NCBI GenBank assembly: GCA_947168585.1
Contig: CAMVMK010000001.1
Location: 52,177-116,176 of the forward strand
Direction of reading: 5' to 3'
DNA: 64,000 bases
DNA from: an uncultured Fretibacterium sp.
GTDB lineage: Bacteria > Synergistota > Synergistia > Synergistales > Aminobacteriaceae
The notes below the pieces were generated by a model. The model searched no databases. It was not told the origin of the DNA and saw only the letters and a list, made by a program, of their open reading frames with translations. The translations under genes and the position numbers were made by a program. Below are positions 34,756 through 44,906 of this stretch, piece by piece (positions within the stretch are counted from its first letter, which is position 1; each line of letters opens with the position of its first letter).

Positions 34756-36207
34756 TTATAATTCACGCTTCCATTTAGTTCCCTGCGGAGTATCTTCAAG
34801 AACAATTCCGCGAGATTTTAATAAATCCCGGATTTCGTCAGAGCGTGCAAAATTTTTATTTTTTCTTGCTTCGGCTCGTTCTTTGATTAAATTTTCAATT
34901 TCGATGCTTTCCGCGTCATTTTCAACTTCTGCATCGTCCCGGCCTATAACTCCTAAAATTTTATCGTAATCATCAAGAGCCTTTTTAGAGGCCGTGAAAA
35001 ATTTTTCAGGAAGTTTATCGTTTTCTTTCAAACTCGTGTTAATTAAATAAACTACATCGAATAAAATTCCCATTGCGGCGGCTGTGTTAAAGTCATCGTT
35101 CATAGCGTCAGAAAATTTTTTGTCGAGTTCTTTTAACTCGTCAAGATATTTATTAACGTCAAAATTTGAATTTTCGTCGGCTCGGTTTTTAGCGGCAAAA
35201 TCTAAATCGCTCTTGCAGTTTCTTAAACGCGAAACACCTGCGGCGGCCTGTTCAAGTCCTTCGGGAGTGAAATTAATCGGGCTTCTATAGTGCGCACTCA
35301 GCATAAAAAATCTTAAAGCAAGCGGCGGATATTTTTCGATAGCTGCTCTTGCGGTCAAGAAATTTCCGAGTGATTTCGACATTTTTTCGCTGTCAATTAA
35401 CAAAAATCCGTTATGAAGCCAATAATTTACAAAAGGTTTCCCGTTGCCTGACGCTGCTTCACTTTGAGCGGCTTCGTTCTCATGATGAGGGAAGATTAAA
35501 TCAACTCCGCCGGAATGAATGTCAATGTTTTCGCCTAAATATTTCGATGACATTGCGGAACACTCGATATGCCAGCCCGGACGGCCTTTGCCCCAAGGAC
35601 TTTCCCATGAAGGTTCGCCGGGTTTTTCAGCTTTCCAGAGAGCAAAATCCAACGGGTCTTTTTTCTTTTCGTCGGGTTCAATTCTTGCGCCTGCTTCGAG
35701 GTCTTCGAGATTTTGTTTGCAGAGAGAGCCGTATTTAGGCCAGCTTTTAATATCGAAATAAACATCGCCGTCCGAAACATAAGCGTGGCCGTTAGCGATA
35801 ATTTTTTCAATCGTGTGAATTATCTCGTTCATGTGTTCAGTGGCGCGGGGAGCAACGTCAGGCTTTCTAATTCCTAAAGCGTCGGCATCTTTGTTATATT
35901 CGGCGATAAATCTTTCAGCAAGCTGTGAAACCGTGATATTTTCTTTATGAGCTCTGTGGATCATTTTGTCGTCAATGTCCGTGAAATTCTGAACGAACGT
36001 AACTTTATAACCCTCGTGTTCGAGCCAGCGTCTTAAAACATCAAAAACTATAAAAGGCCTCGCGTTGCCGACATGAAAATAATCATAGACTGTCGGACCG
36101 CATGAATAAAAACTTACTTGACCTTCTTTAATAGGAACGAATTTTTCTTTTTTTCTCGTCAGGTCGTTAAATAATTCAAGACTCAAAATATTTTCAATCC
36201 TTTTCAC
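34756..36207 (-). CDS. cysS: Cysteinyl-tRNA synthetase
   Basis: A 483-residue class I synthetase. The HIGH-like motif HVGN (45-48) follows the zinc-site Cys36, and SEKMSKSLGN is the KMSKS loop. HSGGVDLIFPHHENE carries the other zinc ligands. Charges tRNA-Cys. Length is normal. Confidence 0.97.
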   Translation of the reverse strand: MKRIENILSLELFNDLTRKKEKFVPIKEGQVSFYSCGPTVYDYFHVGNARPFIVFDVLRRWLEHEGYKVTFVQNFTDIDDKMIHRAHKENITVSQLAERFIAEYNKDADALGIRKPDVAPRATEHMNEIIHTIEKIIANGHAYVSDGDVYFDIKSWPKYGSLCKQNLEDLEAGARIEPDEKKKDPLDFALWKAEKPGEPSWESPWGKGRPGWHIECSAMSSKYLGENIDIHSGGVDLIFPHHENEAAQSEAASGNGKPFVNYWLHNGFLLIDSEKMSKSLGNFLTARAAIEKYPPLALRFFMLSAHYRSPINFTPEGLEQAAAGVSRLRNCKSDLDFAAKNRADENSNFDVNKYLDELKELDKKFSDAMNDDFNTAAAMGILFDVVYLINTSLKENDKLPEKFFTASKKALDDYDKILGVIGRDDAEVENDAESIEIENLIKERAEARKNKNFARSDEIRDLLKSRGIVLEDTPQGTKWKREL

Positions 36208-36288
36208 TAAGATTTTGAGATATTTTAGCAGAGTTAATTTTTTGAAATATTATAAAATTATTGAAATATTTTCTATAGGAGGATTTTT

Positions 36289-36894
36289 ATGAAAAAATTT
36301 TTAGCGTTTTTGTTTTTATTTGCAGTTTTAATCTGCCCGTGTGATGCGGCCAACCTGTCCGGTAGGCAGGCAGCCCCGAAAGAAGATATTATTATTATTT
36401 ATACTAATGACGTTCATTGCGGCATTGATGAAAATATAGGTTATGCCGGTGTGAGTTTTTACCGCAACGAAATGAAAAAAATTTCGCCTTACGTTACTCT
36501 TGTTGACGCTGGCGACTGGTCTCAAGGCGACGTAATGGGAACAATCTCGCAGGGCGAATATTTGCTTGAAATCATGAACAAAGTTAAATATGACATAGCT
36601 GTGCCGGGTAACCATGAATTTGACTACGGAATGGAGCAGTTCATGGAATACACACAGAGCCTTGACTGCGGATTAATCTGCTGCAACTTCAGAGATTTAA
36701 GAACAGGCGAACCAGCCTTAAAACCTTATAAAATTCTTGACTATGACGGCGTTAAAGTTGCTTTTATAGGTGCTGTAACTCCTGACACTTTTATAAAATC
36801 TAAACCGTCTTCTTTTAAGGACGCTGACGGAAATTTTATTTACAGCTTTGACGGCGAAGAGAACGGCAGAAAATTATGCCAGAAGGAAGAATAA
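36289..36894 (+). pseudogene. Truncated 5'-nucleotidase/UshA-family metallophosphatase
   Basis: A 201-codon frame with a signal peptide (to about residue 21) and the front of the UshA metallophosphatase domain: YTNDVHCG (D41, H43), DAGDWSQGD and GNHEFDYG (107-114). Intact family members run to ~500 residues with a C-terminal nucleotide-binding domain. Here the frame ends at QKEE just after the first half of the phosphatase domain, and a transposase fragment starts 37 bases later on the other strand, so an insertion and deletion probably removed the 3' end. The truncated protein is unlikely to be active. Confidence 0.78.
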
Positions 36895-36930
36895 AAATTA
36901 AGTAATTTTTATAAAATTAATCTAACTCCT

Positions 36931-37155
36931 CTAATTTTTATTTTTTTCAACAACTCTAAAACTTTTAGTGATTTTTGTAACTTCAAGAATCTCCGCAGGA
37001 AGTTCCTGAAGTTTTTTACTCGATATAAAAATTCCGTTTTTGTCCAGCTTGCCGAGACATTTTTCTTTATATCTCCGTTTACCGTCTCTGATGTATAAAT
37101 ATTTTTTCTCGCAAATATAAGTTACGCCGTTCCGTATTCGATGTATAATAGCCAT
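36931..37155 (-). pseudogene. N-terminal fragment of an IS4/IS1634-like transposase
   Basis: A 74-codon frame (80 if the upstream ATG at 37173 is used). VTYICEKKYLYIRDGKRRYKEKCLGKLDKNG matches, by pattern, the N-terminal strand region of IS4/IS1634-type transposases, in which a YVY...W..K...R.K...CLGKLD motif precedes the DDE domain. The DDE domain is absent. The rest of 36895-37400 is AT-rich debris. Confidence 0.55.
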
Positions 37156-37225
37156 GAAAAAATCTCTTTTCATTTTTTAATTTTATTAACTTTAATTTTT
37201 GAAAATTATACGGGAAAATTAAATT

Positions 37226-37249
37226 TTTTTCCACTCATTTTGCCACTCA
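37226..37249 (-). repeat. Tandem 12-mer ahead of the transposase fragment
   Basis: On the minus strand TGAGTGGCAAAA is followed directly by TGAGTGGAAAAA, 50-70 bases upstream of the fragment's start. The architecture matches the tandem TGTTGTGGCAAA in the 46-bp repeats at 9376 and 62621, suggesting an IS end with transposase binding sites. Confidence 0.55.
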
Positions 37250-37322
37250 AAAATCTTAAAAATTTCTTTTAATTATAAAGACTCGCGAACGGATCATGTA
37301 AAAAAATTTTTATAACTCAAAA

Positions 37323-37350
37323 ATGACAGCTTGAAAAGTTTTTTTATAAT
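37323..37350 (+). promoter_or_regulatory. Likely promoter of trpB2
   Basis: ATGACA (37323-37328), a 16-base spacer and TATAAT (37345-37350), about 50 bases before the gene start. Confidence 0.5.
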
Positions 37351-37400
37351 TTATAATAAGCAGGAAGTTTATTAAAATTAAAAGGAGAAAAAAATTTATC

Positions 37401-38777
37401 ATGAATAAATTAGACGTGCCTTATAAAATTTATCTTGATGAAAAAGAAATTCCTTCCTCTTGGTACAACGTCCGCGCTGACATGAAAACTAAACCCGCGC
37501 CTCTGATTCACCCGGGAACTCTTAAGCCTATGACTTTCGAGGATATGCGTCCGGTCTTCTGTGATGAACTCATCAAACAAGAACTTGATAACGATACAGC
37601 CTACATAAAAATTCCTGACGAAATTTTGAATTTCTATAAAATGTATCGTCCGTCGCCGCTCACTCACGCAGTCTTCCTTGAAGAAGCACTTGGGACTCCG
37701 GCTCATATTTTCTATAAATTCGAGGGCAACAACACTTCCGGCTCTCATAAATTAAACTCCGCGATCGCTCAGGCTTATTACGCTAAAAAGCAGGGCTTAA
37801 AAGGCGTAACGACAGAGACCGGCGCAGGTCAATGGGGAACGGCTTTAGCTATGGCCTGCTCATTCTTCAAATTAGGCTGCAAAGTCTACATGGTAAAAGT
37901 TTCTTATGAACAAAAACCTTTCAGGCGCGAAGTCATGAGAACCTACGGAGCGAGCGTAACTCCGTCCCCTTCAATGGAAACTGAAATCGGACGCAAAATT
38001 AACGCCGAACACCCTAACACTACAGGCTCACTCGGCTGTGCTATTTCAGAAGCTGTAGAAGTCGCTGCTTCAACTGAAGGCTATAGATACGTTTTAGGGA
38101 GCGTTTTGAATCAAGTTTTATTGCATCAATCTATCATCGGCCTTGAGACAAAAGCAGCCTGCGATAAATACGGAATTAAACCTGACGTTATTATCGGCTG
38201 TGCCGGAGGCGGCTCGAATTTAGGCGGATTAATTTCTCCGTTTATGGGCGAAAAATTACGCGGCGAAGCTGATTATCAGATTATAGCGGTCGAACCTGCA
38301 AGCTGTCCGAGCTTTACGAGGGGAAAATTTGCTTACGATTTCTGCGACACAGGCAAAGTCTGCCCGATGGCCAAGATGTATACTCTCGGACATGATTTCA
38401 TTCCGTCAGCTAACCATGCAGGCGGCCTGCGCTATCACGGAATGAGCAGCATTTTATCCCAGCTTTATCATGACGGCTTAATGGAAGCCCGTTCAGTTGA
38501 ACAGACGAGCGTTTTTGAAGCTGCTGAAATGTTCGCGCGCGTTGAAGGAATTTTGCCTGCTCCTGAAAGTGCCCACGCTATCAGAGCTGCGATTGACGAA
38601 GCATTAAAATGCAAACAGACCGGCGAAGAAAAAACTATAATTTTCGGCTTAACCGGAACGGGATACTTCGACATGGTAGCCTACGAAAAATATAATGACC
38701 ATGTAATGACTGACTATATTCCGACTGATGAGGATTTAGCGAAAGGTTTTGCAGGAATACCGAATATTAATCTGTAG
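37401..38777 (+). CDS. trpB2: Tryptophan synthase beta-like enzyme, TrpB2 type
   Basis: A 458-residue PLP enzyme. The PLP lysine is K117 in NNTSGSHKLNSA and the catalytic Glu lies in ETGAGQWG (139-146); the W instead of H in this motif, the longer N-terminus and the length mark TrpB2 rather than TrpB1. It makes tryptophan from indole and serine and may work without TrpA. No other trp gene is in the window, so indole salvage or another beta-replacement reaction is plausible. AAAGGAG precedes the ATG. Confidence 0.93.
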   Translation: MNKLDVPYKIYLDEKEIPSSWYNVRADMKTKPAPLIHPGTLKPMTFEDMRPVFCDELIKQELDNDTAYIKIPDEILNFYKMYRPSPLTHAVFLEEALGTPAHIFYKFEGNNTSGSHKLNSAIAQAYYAKKQGLKGVTTETGAGQWGTALAMACSFFKLGCKVYMVKVSYEQKPFRREVMRTYGASVTPSPSMETEIGRKINAEHPNTTGSLGCAISEAVEVAASTEGYRYVLGSVLNQVLLHQSIIGLETKAACDKYGIKPDVIIGCAGGGSNLGGLISPFMGEKLRGEADYQIIAVEPASCPSFTRGKFAYDFCDTGKVCPMAKMYTLGHDFIPSANHAGGLRYHGMSSILSQLYHDGLMEARSVEQTSVFEAAEMFARVEGILPAPESAHAIRAAIDEALKCKQTGEEKTIIFGLTGTGYFDMVAYEKYNDHVMTDYIPTDEDLAKGFAGIPNINL

Positions 38778-38790
38778 AGCTGAAAAATAT

Positions 38791-38822
38791 AAAGCCCCTT
38801 GAGAAATTCAAAGGGCTTTTTT
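38791..38822 (+). terminator. Terminator of trpB2
   Basis: AAAGCCC (38791-38797) pairs with GGGCTTT (38813-38819), followed by TTT. Confidence 0.85.
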
Positions 38823-38840
38823 AATGTTGCATTAAAATTT

Positions 38841-39659
38841 TTAGAAAACCATTTCAACTTCAAACGGAACTTTAACCGCGCCGGAAAATTTCTTGACTAA
38901 TTCAGGAACTTCCGGGCCTTTCGGACTGATTGCGTGCTTAGGACATCTGTTAATGCAGGCCCAGCAGCCTATACACTTATCGAGGTCGAAAGTTTTATTC
39001 TCAATGTCAATCGCGTCAACAGGACAATGACGGACGCAGGTTTTGCATTTTATGCAAGCGTCTGAAATTACTTTTTCTCTGAACGGGAAAACGTGATGAC
39101 CGTCTTCGACAGAGCGGTAAGAAGCAATTTTATCTGCGTCAGCTTCAGGCGCGTTAATTTTGCCGTGTACAACATAATCACCGCTTGAAACTTTTTCGTA
39201 AACTTTACGGCCGAATTCCTGCATTAATTTTTCGTCGTCGGCGTTAGGTCTTCCTTCGTTGCCCAAAGAAGCCGCAAGTGAGTGTGCTGTCGGAAATGCT
39301 CCTAAAGCAGAAACTTTGAAGCCCTGCTTTTCGGCATATTTCGTAATTTCTTCGAGTAAAATTACTTTCATGAACTGAGTGTTAGAGAACGTTACAACAC
39401 CGACAAAAGGCGCACCGTTCCCGTGAAGACAGCCGAAAATCTCATCGAATTTCGTCATAACTAAACTTGCTGTCATTGTGCAGAAGAATACTAAATCGCT
39501 GCTATCGAAATTATATTCTTTCTGACGGCTTGCGGGCGTTAATAAATCGTGAGTTTCAACTGGAAGATTTATTCCCGAAGCAATTTTTTTGAGAACTTTC
39601 TCGCTTGATCCGCTCGGACTGAAATAAACTAAATGAACTTTTTTAATTTCGTTCGGCAT
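38841..39659 (-). CDS. EFR1-type flavodoxin-ferredoxin fusion protein
   Basis: A 272-residue cytoplasmic electron carrier. Residues 1-150 form a flavodoxin-like domain (VYFSPSGSSEKVL as the phosphate loop). The C-terminal part has two [4Fe-4S] motifs, CIKCKTCVRHCP and CIGCWACINRCP. EFR1 proteins of anaerobes carry electrons between flavin and ferredoxin partners; the specific partner is unknown. It stands alone. Confidence 0.9.
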   Translation of the reverse strand: MPNEIKKVHLVYFSPSGSSEKVLKKIASGINLPVETHDLLTPASRQKEYNFDSSDLVFFCTMTASLVMTKFDEIFGCLHGNGAPFVGVVTFSNTQFMKVILLEEITKYAEKQGFKVSALGAFPTAHSLAASLGNEGRPNADDEKLMQEFGRKVYEKVSSGDYVVHGKINAPEADADKIASYRSVEDGHHVFPFREKVISDACIKCKTCVRHCPVDAIDIENKTFDLDKCIGCWACINRCPKHAISPKGPEVPELVKKFSGAVKVPFEVEMVF

Positions 39660-39744
39660 TTTAATTTTTCCCCCTCATGGAAAATTTAATACGAAAATAA
39701 TACCATAATAAAAAAATCAGGGGCGATATTTACCCCTAACTCTT

Positions 39745-40800
39745 TTACTCGCTTAAGGCTATAACTTTGCCGCCGCTTGAAAAATAAAAAATTCCGTCCG
39801 AATATGTCGGATTGACGCTTATTCCTTCAGTCTCGAATTTGTCAATTAATCTTCCTGTCTTAGAGTTAAGCTCGTAGACGCTTCCGCCCTCAGGACATGC
39901 AAAAACTTTTCCGTTTGCGATTATAGGCTTGGCACTGACGCTTCCGCCGTGAGGATCGAAATTCCAGAGCATTTCGCCGTTTTTCTCGTCAAAAGCTATG
40001 ACTAAGCCGCGCCCCGTTCCGACTGCGATAATTCCGCCGGAAATTGCCGGAGAAGTTACTATAGGGTCTTTAATATTCGTGTTCCATAAAGGAATTACGG
40101 ATTTAATTTTTACAGCTTGAATAGAACCGTCCCATGATGAGAAATAAATATTTCCGTCATTAGCTTCAGGAGTGTTGACAGCACCGCCTGCACCGCCGCC
40201 GTTAATTCTTTTCCCCGTCTTAGCGTCAAGAATATCAAAAATTCCGTTGTATTCGCCTAAAAATATTAATCCGTCATAGTAAGCCGGAGAAGTTCTTAGA
40301 CCCTGATCTCCGCCCTTGAAAGTCCAGACTTTTCGGCCTGTTTCAACGTCAAGAGCGTAGAGTTTAGCGTCATCTTTTACAACGAAAAATAATCCGTCGC
40401 CCGCTGCAGAGCCGTCATTAACTGCTTCGCTTTGATTGTCGTTAGGGTCATATTCCCAAATTACAGAGCCGTCATATAAATTCAGGCATACCATACCGCC
40501 GTCAGCAGCAACGAATAAAATTTTGCTTTCTTTGTCGCTGAAAACTACGGGAGTTCCGATTATTGAGCCGCCTGTGTTGTAAGACCAGACTACAGAGCCG
40601 TTATTTTTGTTGACAGCGTAGCAGTTTCCGATTGAGTCTCCGAAATATAAATTATTTTCGTAAAGTGTAATATTACTCGTAACACTTGCGTCAATTTGCC
40701 AGCGGACTCCGTGAAAAGCGCACGCCGTTTTTTGCCCGGCCGCGAACGAAAATAAAAACGCAAGAGTTAATATTAATGAGAAAGATTTTTTAGTTTTCAT
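39745..40800 (-). CDS. Exported PQQ-like beta-propeller repeat protein
   Basis: A 351-residue protein with a signal peptide (to about residue 28). The body is a string of ~40-residue repeats of the PQQ-propeller type, each with a pattern like GTP(V)-x-D..I.V/FVA..GxVxxLNxxxGxxxW, for example NNGSVVWSYNTGG, YDGSVIWEYDP and KNGEMLWNFDPHGG. Likely a BamB-like scaffold or sugar/protein-binding propeller in the envelope. PQQ binding is not implied. Confidence 0.85.
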   Translation of the reverse strand: MKTKKSFSLILTLAFLFSFAAGQKTACAFHGVRWQIDASVTSNITLYENNLYFGDSIGNCYAVNKNNGSVVWSYNTGGSIIGTPVVFSDKESKILFVAADGGMVCLNLYDGSVIWEYDPNDNQSEAVNDGSAAGDGLFFVVKDDAKLYALDVETGRKVWTFKGGDQGLRTSPAYYDGLIFLGEYNGIFDILDAKTGKRINGGGAGGAVNTPEANDGNIYFSSWDGSIQAVKIKSVIPLWNTNIKDPIVTSPAISGGIIAVGTGRGLVIAFDEKNGEMLWNFDPHGGSVSAKPIIANGKVFACPEGGSVYELNSKTGRLIDKFETEGISVNPTYSDGIFYFSSGGKVIALSE

Positions 40801-40947
40801 AAATTTTTTACCTCCATAAAATCATAAAGAAAAAGAGTCAGGATTGTTTGCCATTCCCTTCAAGAGCCTGTCTTAATTTTTCTTCTTCTGTAATTTCCTT
40901 TATAGTTATATTATAATCACTAAATCACAAAAAAAGGAGATGATTTT

Positions 40948-41729
40948 TTGAGGAATCTTATAAAAAGGATTTCTTTACTTGCCGTTTCATTGATGATTGT
41001 GAATATTTTTGTCGGCTTGGCTCACGGAGAGCTAAGAGAGCGGCTGTCAGCGTATGGCCGTGTAAATACTCAGCGTTTGAACGTCAGAAATATTCCTACG
41101 GCAAAGAAAGGTTCAGGCTCGGAAGTTGTCGGACAGCTTGATGAAGATGACGTTCTTAATGTTACTGAACGTTATCAGGAAGATTATGACGCTCCCGAAT
41201 GGTATCGCGTCGAGTCTTCCAACGGAATTGAAGGCTGGGTTTCAGGAAAATATATCATAATTTCAGATTCAGGTCCCCCCCAATTGCAAAAAAAGATACA
41301 AATAATTTAGCTTCCCCAGTTAAACAAAATAAGCAAAATAATCAAGATAACTCTTCAGACGGCGAAAAAAGTTTTTGGGATTATGTCCTGTTTGTTATTG
41401 GTGTTGTTGCATATGGAATTGTTCAGCTTGTCGCTTTCCTGTGGCAATATACATGGGGAAAGGTTGTCGTTATAATTTTGGGTTTTGCTCTGCTTGGAAA
41501 AATCACCGGCGGCGGCAATAAAGGCGGAAATTATGAAAATGCTCCGTCTGCTCCACGAGAGACTGTTAAATATGTCTCTAAGCCCGAAGCTCCTGCCCCT
41601 AAACCTAAATTTGTATGTAAATATTGCGGTAAGATAATAGAAGACATTTCAAGCAGCGGCTATGGATTATGTCCAGGACATCCTAACGGGATGTGCAAAG
41701 GTCGACATGACTGGCTCAGAGCAAATTAA
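40948..41729 (+). CDS. SH3-domain membrane protein with zinc-ribbon tail, interrupted at a C7 tract
   Basis: TTG start with AAGGAG eight bases upstream. Frame 1 encodes a signal peptide (1-27), a bacterial SH3 domain (~36-105: TQRLNVRNIP, GQLDEDDVLNV, WYRVESSNGIEGWVSGKY) and stops at 41310. The C7 run at 41275-41281 lies just before that stop. With one extra C, or a -1 slip on C-CCC-CCC, translation continues without a stop to 41729, giving 260 residues with an Asn/Gln-rich linker, a long hydrophobic pair of helices, and a Cys-rich end (CKYCGK, CPGHPNGMCKGRHDWL) like a zinc ribbon. So the gene is OFF as sequenced, or is read through by programmed frameshifting. Confidence 0.72.
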
Positions 41730-41753
41730 AGACAATAAAGAACAGAGCATAAA

Positions 41754-42155
41754 ATGGCAACATTTACAGATTTTCTTCAAACGCACCCGGAAGTTGACGG
41801 TCTAAGCACCGGCGAGAAATTTTACGCCGAAGAAATTTTCAACATTCTCAACGCTGACGGACAAATCGAGAAAGCCATTCAAGCCTCGAAAAACGGCAAG
41901 TCTGCACTGTCAGCAAGCATTGATAAAATTGAGGAGTACGTCAATGAACATCGGGACAGCGATTTCGTTCTTTTTGATTTCAACGGCAACGGCGATGATA
42001 ATTTGAAAAAAATTATTGACCGCAACAAACGATACATCGGAAAAATGCAGAAATTCATTCTTGAACCGTTTGCTTATTTACCGACTGACAGACAGGAAAA
42101 ATTTAACGGTAAAATTTTTGATTCTGCTACATGCTACGATCATATTCCTAATTAA
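41754..42155 (+). CDS. Hypothetical protein (133 aa)
   Basis: An acidic, soluble 133-residue protein I do not recognise. Helices such as DGQIEKAIQASKNGKSALSASIDKIEEYVNE and DDNLKKIIDRNKRYIGKMQKFI are predicted by eye. There is no signal peptide or metal motif. It begins 24 bases after the SH3/zinc gene and is probably co-transcribed with it. No strong ribosome site is visible, so translational coupling is possible. Confidence 0.6.
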   Translation: MATFTDFLQTHPEVDGLSTGEKFYAEEIFNILNADGQIEKAIQASKNGKSALSASIDKIEEYVNEHRDSDFVLFDFNGNGDDNLKKIIDRNKRYIGKMQKFILEPFAYLPTDRQEKFNGKIFDSATCYDHIPN

Positions 42156-42177
42156 GGCAACATAAAAAATAAAAATC

Positions 42178-42235
42178 AGGAATGAAAAAGTTTTCAGCTT
42201 TCTCATTCCTAACTCCTACTTCCTAATTCCTAATT
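42178..42235. terminator. Repeat-derived bidirectional terminator between the 41754 gene and ilvD
   Basis: AGGAATGA (42178-42185) pairs with TCATTCCT (42203-42210), with an inner AAAG/CTTT. Read on the minus strand a T-rich run follows. The adjacent CTAACTCCTACTTCCTAATTCCTAA (split here as five seven-base units) belongs to the heptameric repeat family. Confidence 0.75.
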
Positions 42236-43903
42236 TTATTCTAAGATTGCGCCTTTATCAGCAGAAGTTACAAGTTTAGCGTAACGTGCTAAATATCCTG
42301 TTTTAATTTTAGGCTCGTTTGGAGTCCAATTTTCGCGGCGTTTGGCAAGTTCTTCGTCAGAGACTTTCAGCTCGATTTTGTAATTATTAATGTCTATGCT
42401 GATAATATCTCCCTCATGAACGAGGCCGATATTGCCGCCCGAAGCTGCCTCAGGTGATACGTGTCCGATACTTGCGCCTCTCGTTGCTCCTGAAAATCTT
42501 CCGTCAGTTATTAAAGCAACGCTCGTATCAAGTCCCATTCCGCAAATCGCGCTCGTGGGATTTAGCATTTCGCGCATACCGGGCCCGCCCTTAGGACCTT
42601 CGTAACGGATTACAACGACATCGCCGGGGTTAATTTTTCCTGCGTAAATTGTTTTAATAGCGTCATCTTCGGAGTCAAAAACTCTTGCAGGGCCTTCGTG
42701 CTTCATCATTTCTTTAGCGACTGCCGAACGTTTAACGACACAGCCGTCAGGAGCTAAGTTGCCTTTTAAGACAGCAATTCCGCCGTTAGGCGAGTAAGGA
42801 TTATCAATCGGCCTGATAACATCGTGATTAAGATTTTCAACGTTTGCGATATTTTCAGCGACTGTTTTTCCCGTTGCTGTGATTAAAGAAGTGTCGATTA
42901 AATTTTTGCTCGCAAGCTCTTTCATTACGGCATAAACTCCTCCGGCGCGGTCTAAATCTTCCATGAAAGTATCACCGGCGGGAGCTAAGTGGCATAAATT
43001 CGGAGTGCGTTCGCTGATTGCGTTAGCGTGGCTGAAGTCAATAGTAATTCCGGCTTCGTGAGCTATCGCAGGCAAATGCAGCATTGTATTAGTCGAGCAC
43101 CCTAAGGCCATATCTACGGCTTCGGCGTTGTCAAAGGCTTTTTGGGTCATGATGTCGCGCGGACAAATATTTTTTTCGACAAGTTCCATAATTTTCATGC
43201 CCGTTAATTTAGCGAGCCTGATACGAGCCGAATAAGGAGCAGGAATAGTTCCGTTGCCGCGTAAAGACATTCCGATAGCTTCAGTCAAGCAGTTCATAGA
43301 GTTAGCCGTGTACATTCCGGAACATGAACCGCATGAAGGGCAGGCGTTTTCGGTGTAATCATCGACTCCGGCCTCGTCAAGTTTTCCGGCATGATAAGCT
43401 CCTACAGCCTCGAACATATGACTTAAACAAGTTCTCCGTCCGTCTTTAAGATGTCCGGCTAACATTGGCCCGCCTGCGCAGAAAATTGTCGGGATATTAA
43501 CTCTCGCAGCGGCCATTAAAAGTCCGGGAACGTTTTTATCGCAGTTAGGTATCATTACTAAGCCGTCGAACTGGTGAGCGATAGCCATAGCTTCGGTAGA
43601 ATCCGCAACTAAATCACGGGAAACTAAAGAATATTTCATTCCTACGTGTCCCATAGCAATACCGTCGCAGACCGCAATAGCCGGAAAAACTAAAGGAGTT
43701 CCGCCCGCCGCGTAAATTCCCTCTTTTACAGCCTGAGTAATTTTATCCAAGTGCATATGACCCGGAACGACTTCGCTGAAAGAACTAACGACTCCGATTA
43801 TGGGACGTTTAATTTCTTCTTTCGTGAGGCCGAGAGCATAGAGCAGACTCACATTAGGAGTTCTGTCTACGCCCGCTTTAATGTTATTACTTCGATACGT
43901 CAT
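42236..43903 (-). CDS. ilvD: Dihydroxy-acid dehydratase
   Basis: A 555-residue Fe-S dehydratase for branched-chain amino acid and pantothenate synthesis. Cluster/Mg motifs PNCDKNVPG and [15 protein letters not shown] are present, as are RFSGATRG and [11 protein letters not shown] near the end. ATG 43903 ([16 protein letters not shown]) matches other IlvD N-termini; it overlaps the ilvC 3' end by 17 bases, so translation is coupled. The longer frame to 43939 adds unrelated residues. Confidence 0.95.
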   Translation of the reverse strand: MTYRSNNIKAGVDRTPNVSLLYALGLTKEEIKRPIIGVVSSFSEVVPGHMHLDKITQAVKEGIYAAGGTPLVFPAIAVCDGIAMGHVGMKYSLVSRDLVADSTEAMAIAHQFDGLVMIPNCDKNVPGLLMAAARVNIPTIFCAGGPMLAGHLKDGRRTCLSHMFEAVGAYHAGKLDEAGVDDYTENACPSCGSCSGMYTANSMNCLTEAIGMSLRGNGTIPAPYSARIRLAKLTGMKIMELVEKNICPRDIMTQKAFDNAEAVDMALGCSTNTMLHLPAIAHEAGITIDFSHANAISERTPNLCHLAPAGDTFMEDLDRAGGVYAVMKELASKNLIDTSLITATGKTVAENIANVENLNHDVIRPIDNPYSPNGGIAVLKGNLAPDGCVVKRSAVAKEMMKHEGPARVFDSEDDAIKTIYAGKINPGDVVVIRYEGPKGGPGMREMLNPTSAICGMGLDTSVALITDGRFSGATRGASIGHVSPEAASGGNIGLVHEGDIISIDINNYKIELKVSDEELAKRRENWTPNEPKIKTGYLARYAKLVTSADKGAILE

Positions 43904-44906
43904 CGAGACCGCCGCCGTCTTTCCAGAGCATCTGCTCACGAAGCTGCTTGCCGATAACTTCCATAGGGTGTTTGGCTAATAAATCGCGTTTTGAGTTGAA
44001 GAAAGTTCTGCCGTTTTTGTTTTCAGCGATCCAGCGGCCTGCAAAAGTTCCGTCCTGAATGTCGCTCAAAACTTTTCTCATGTTAGCTTTGATTTCTTCA
44101 TGAGGAAGAACTCGAGGGCCTGAAACGTATTCGCCGAACTCAGCAGTATCAGAAATTGAGTAGTTCATGGCAGCAACTCCGCCGCGGTTGACGAGGTCAA
44201 TAATTAATTTCATTTCGTGGATACATTCAAAGTAAGCGTTAACGGGGTCATAACCGGCCTCGCAAAGAACTTCAAAGCCGCACTGCATTAAGTCAACAAC
44301 GCCGCCGCAAAGAACAGTCTGCTCGCCGAATAAATCTGTTTCAGTTTCCTGCTGCATTGTAGTCTCAAGAACGCCTGCACGGGCTCCGCCGATACCAGCA
44401 ATATAAGCAAGGGCTATATCAAGGCATTTTCCTGAAGCGTCCTGTTCGACAGCTACGAGACAAGGAACGCCTTTGCCTGCAACATACTGGCTTCTAACAG
44501 TGTGGCCGGGGCCTTTAGGAGCAGCCATGAAAACATCAACGCCCTTAGGAGCAACAATCTGCTTGTAGCGGATATTGAAGCCGTGAGCAAAAGCTATAGC
44601 CTTGCCCTCTGTTAAATACGGGGCGATTTCGTTGCGGTATAAGTCAGCCTGTTTTTCATCGTTGATTAAAATCATGATAATATCAGCTGCTTTTGTGCAC
44701 TCGCTGACGGTCATAACTTTGAAACCGTCTGCTTCAGCGACAGGCCAAGACTTTCCGCCTTTATAAAGTCCGACGATAACATCACAGCCCGAATCTCTTA
44801 AATTAAGAGCGTGGGCGTGTCCCTGTGAACCGTAACCGATGATAGCAATTTTTTTGCCTGTGAGTTTGCCTAAATCGCAATCTTTTTCATAATATACACG
44901 TGCCAT
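43887..44906 (-). CDS. ilvC: Ketol-acid reductoisomerase (class I)
   Basis: A 339-residue class I enzyme. [17 protein letters not shown] is the NADPH-binding loop, and [19 protein letters not shown] carries the Mg ligands. Catalyses alkyl migration and reduction of acetolactate. ATG 44906 has AAGGAGAAA upstream; the open frame extending to 45047 is AT-rich noise. ilvB/N are not in the window. Confidence 0.96.
   Translation of the reverse strand: MARVYYEKDCDLGKLTGKKIAIIGYGSQGHAHALNLRDSGCDVIVGLYKGGKSWPVAEADGFKVMTVSECTKAADIIMILINDEKQADLYRNEIAPYLTEGKAIAFAHGFNIRYKQIVAPKGVDVFMAAPKGPGHTVRSQYVAGKGVPCLVAVEQDASGKCLDIALAYIAGIGGARAGVLETTMQQETETDLFGEQTVLCGGVVDLMQCGFEVLCEAGYDPVNAYFECIHEMKLIIDLVNRGGVAAMNYSISDTAEFGEYVSGPRVLPHEEIKANMRKVLSDIQDGTFAGRWIAENKNGRTFFNSKRDLLAKHPMEVIGKQLREQMLWKDGGGLDDVSK

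Noticed and set aside
40805..40920. Minus-strand startless frame ITEEEKLRQALEGNGKQS.
   Set aside because: No start codon and too short; may be chance.
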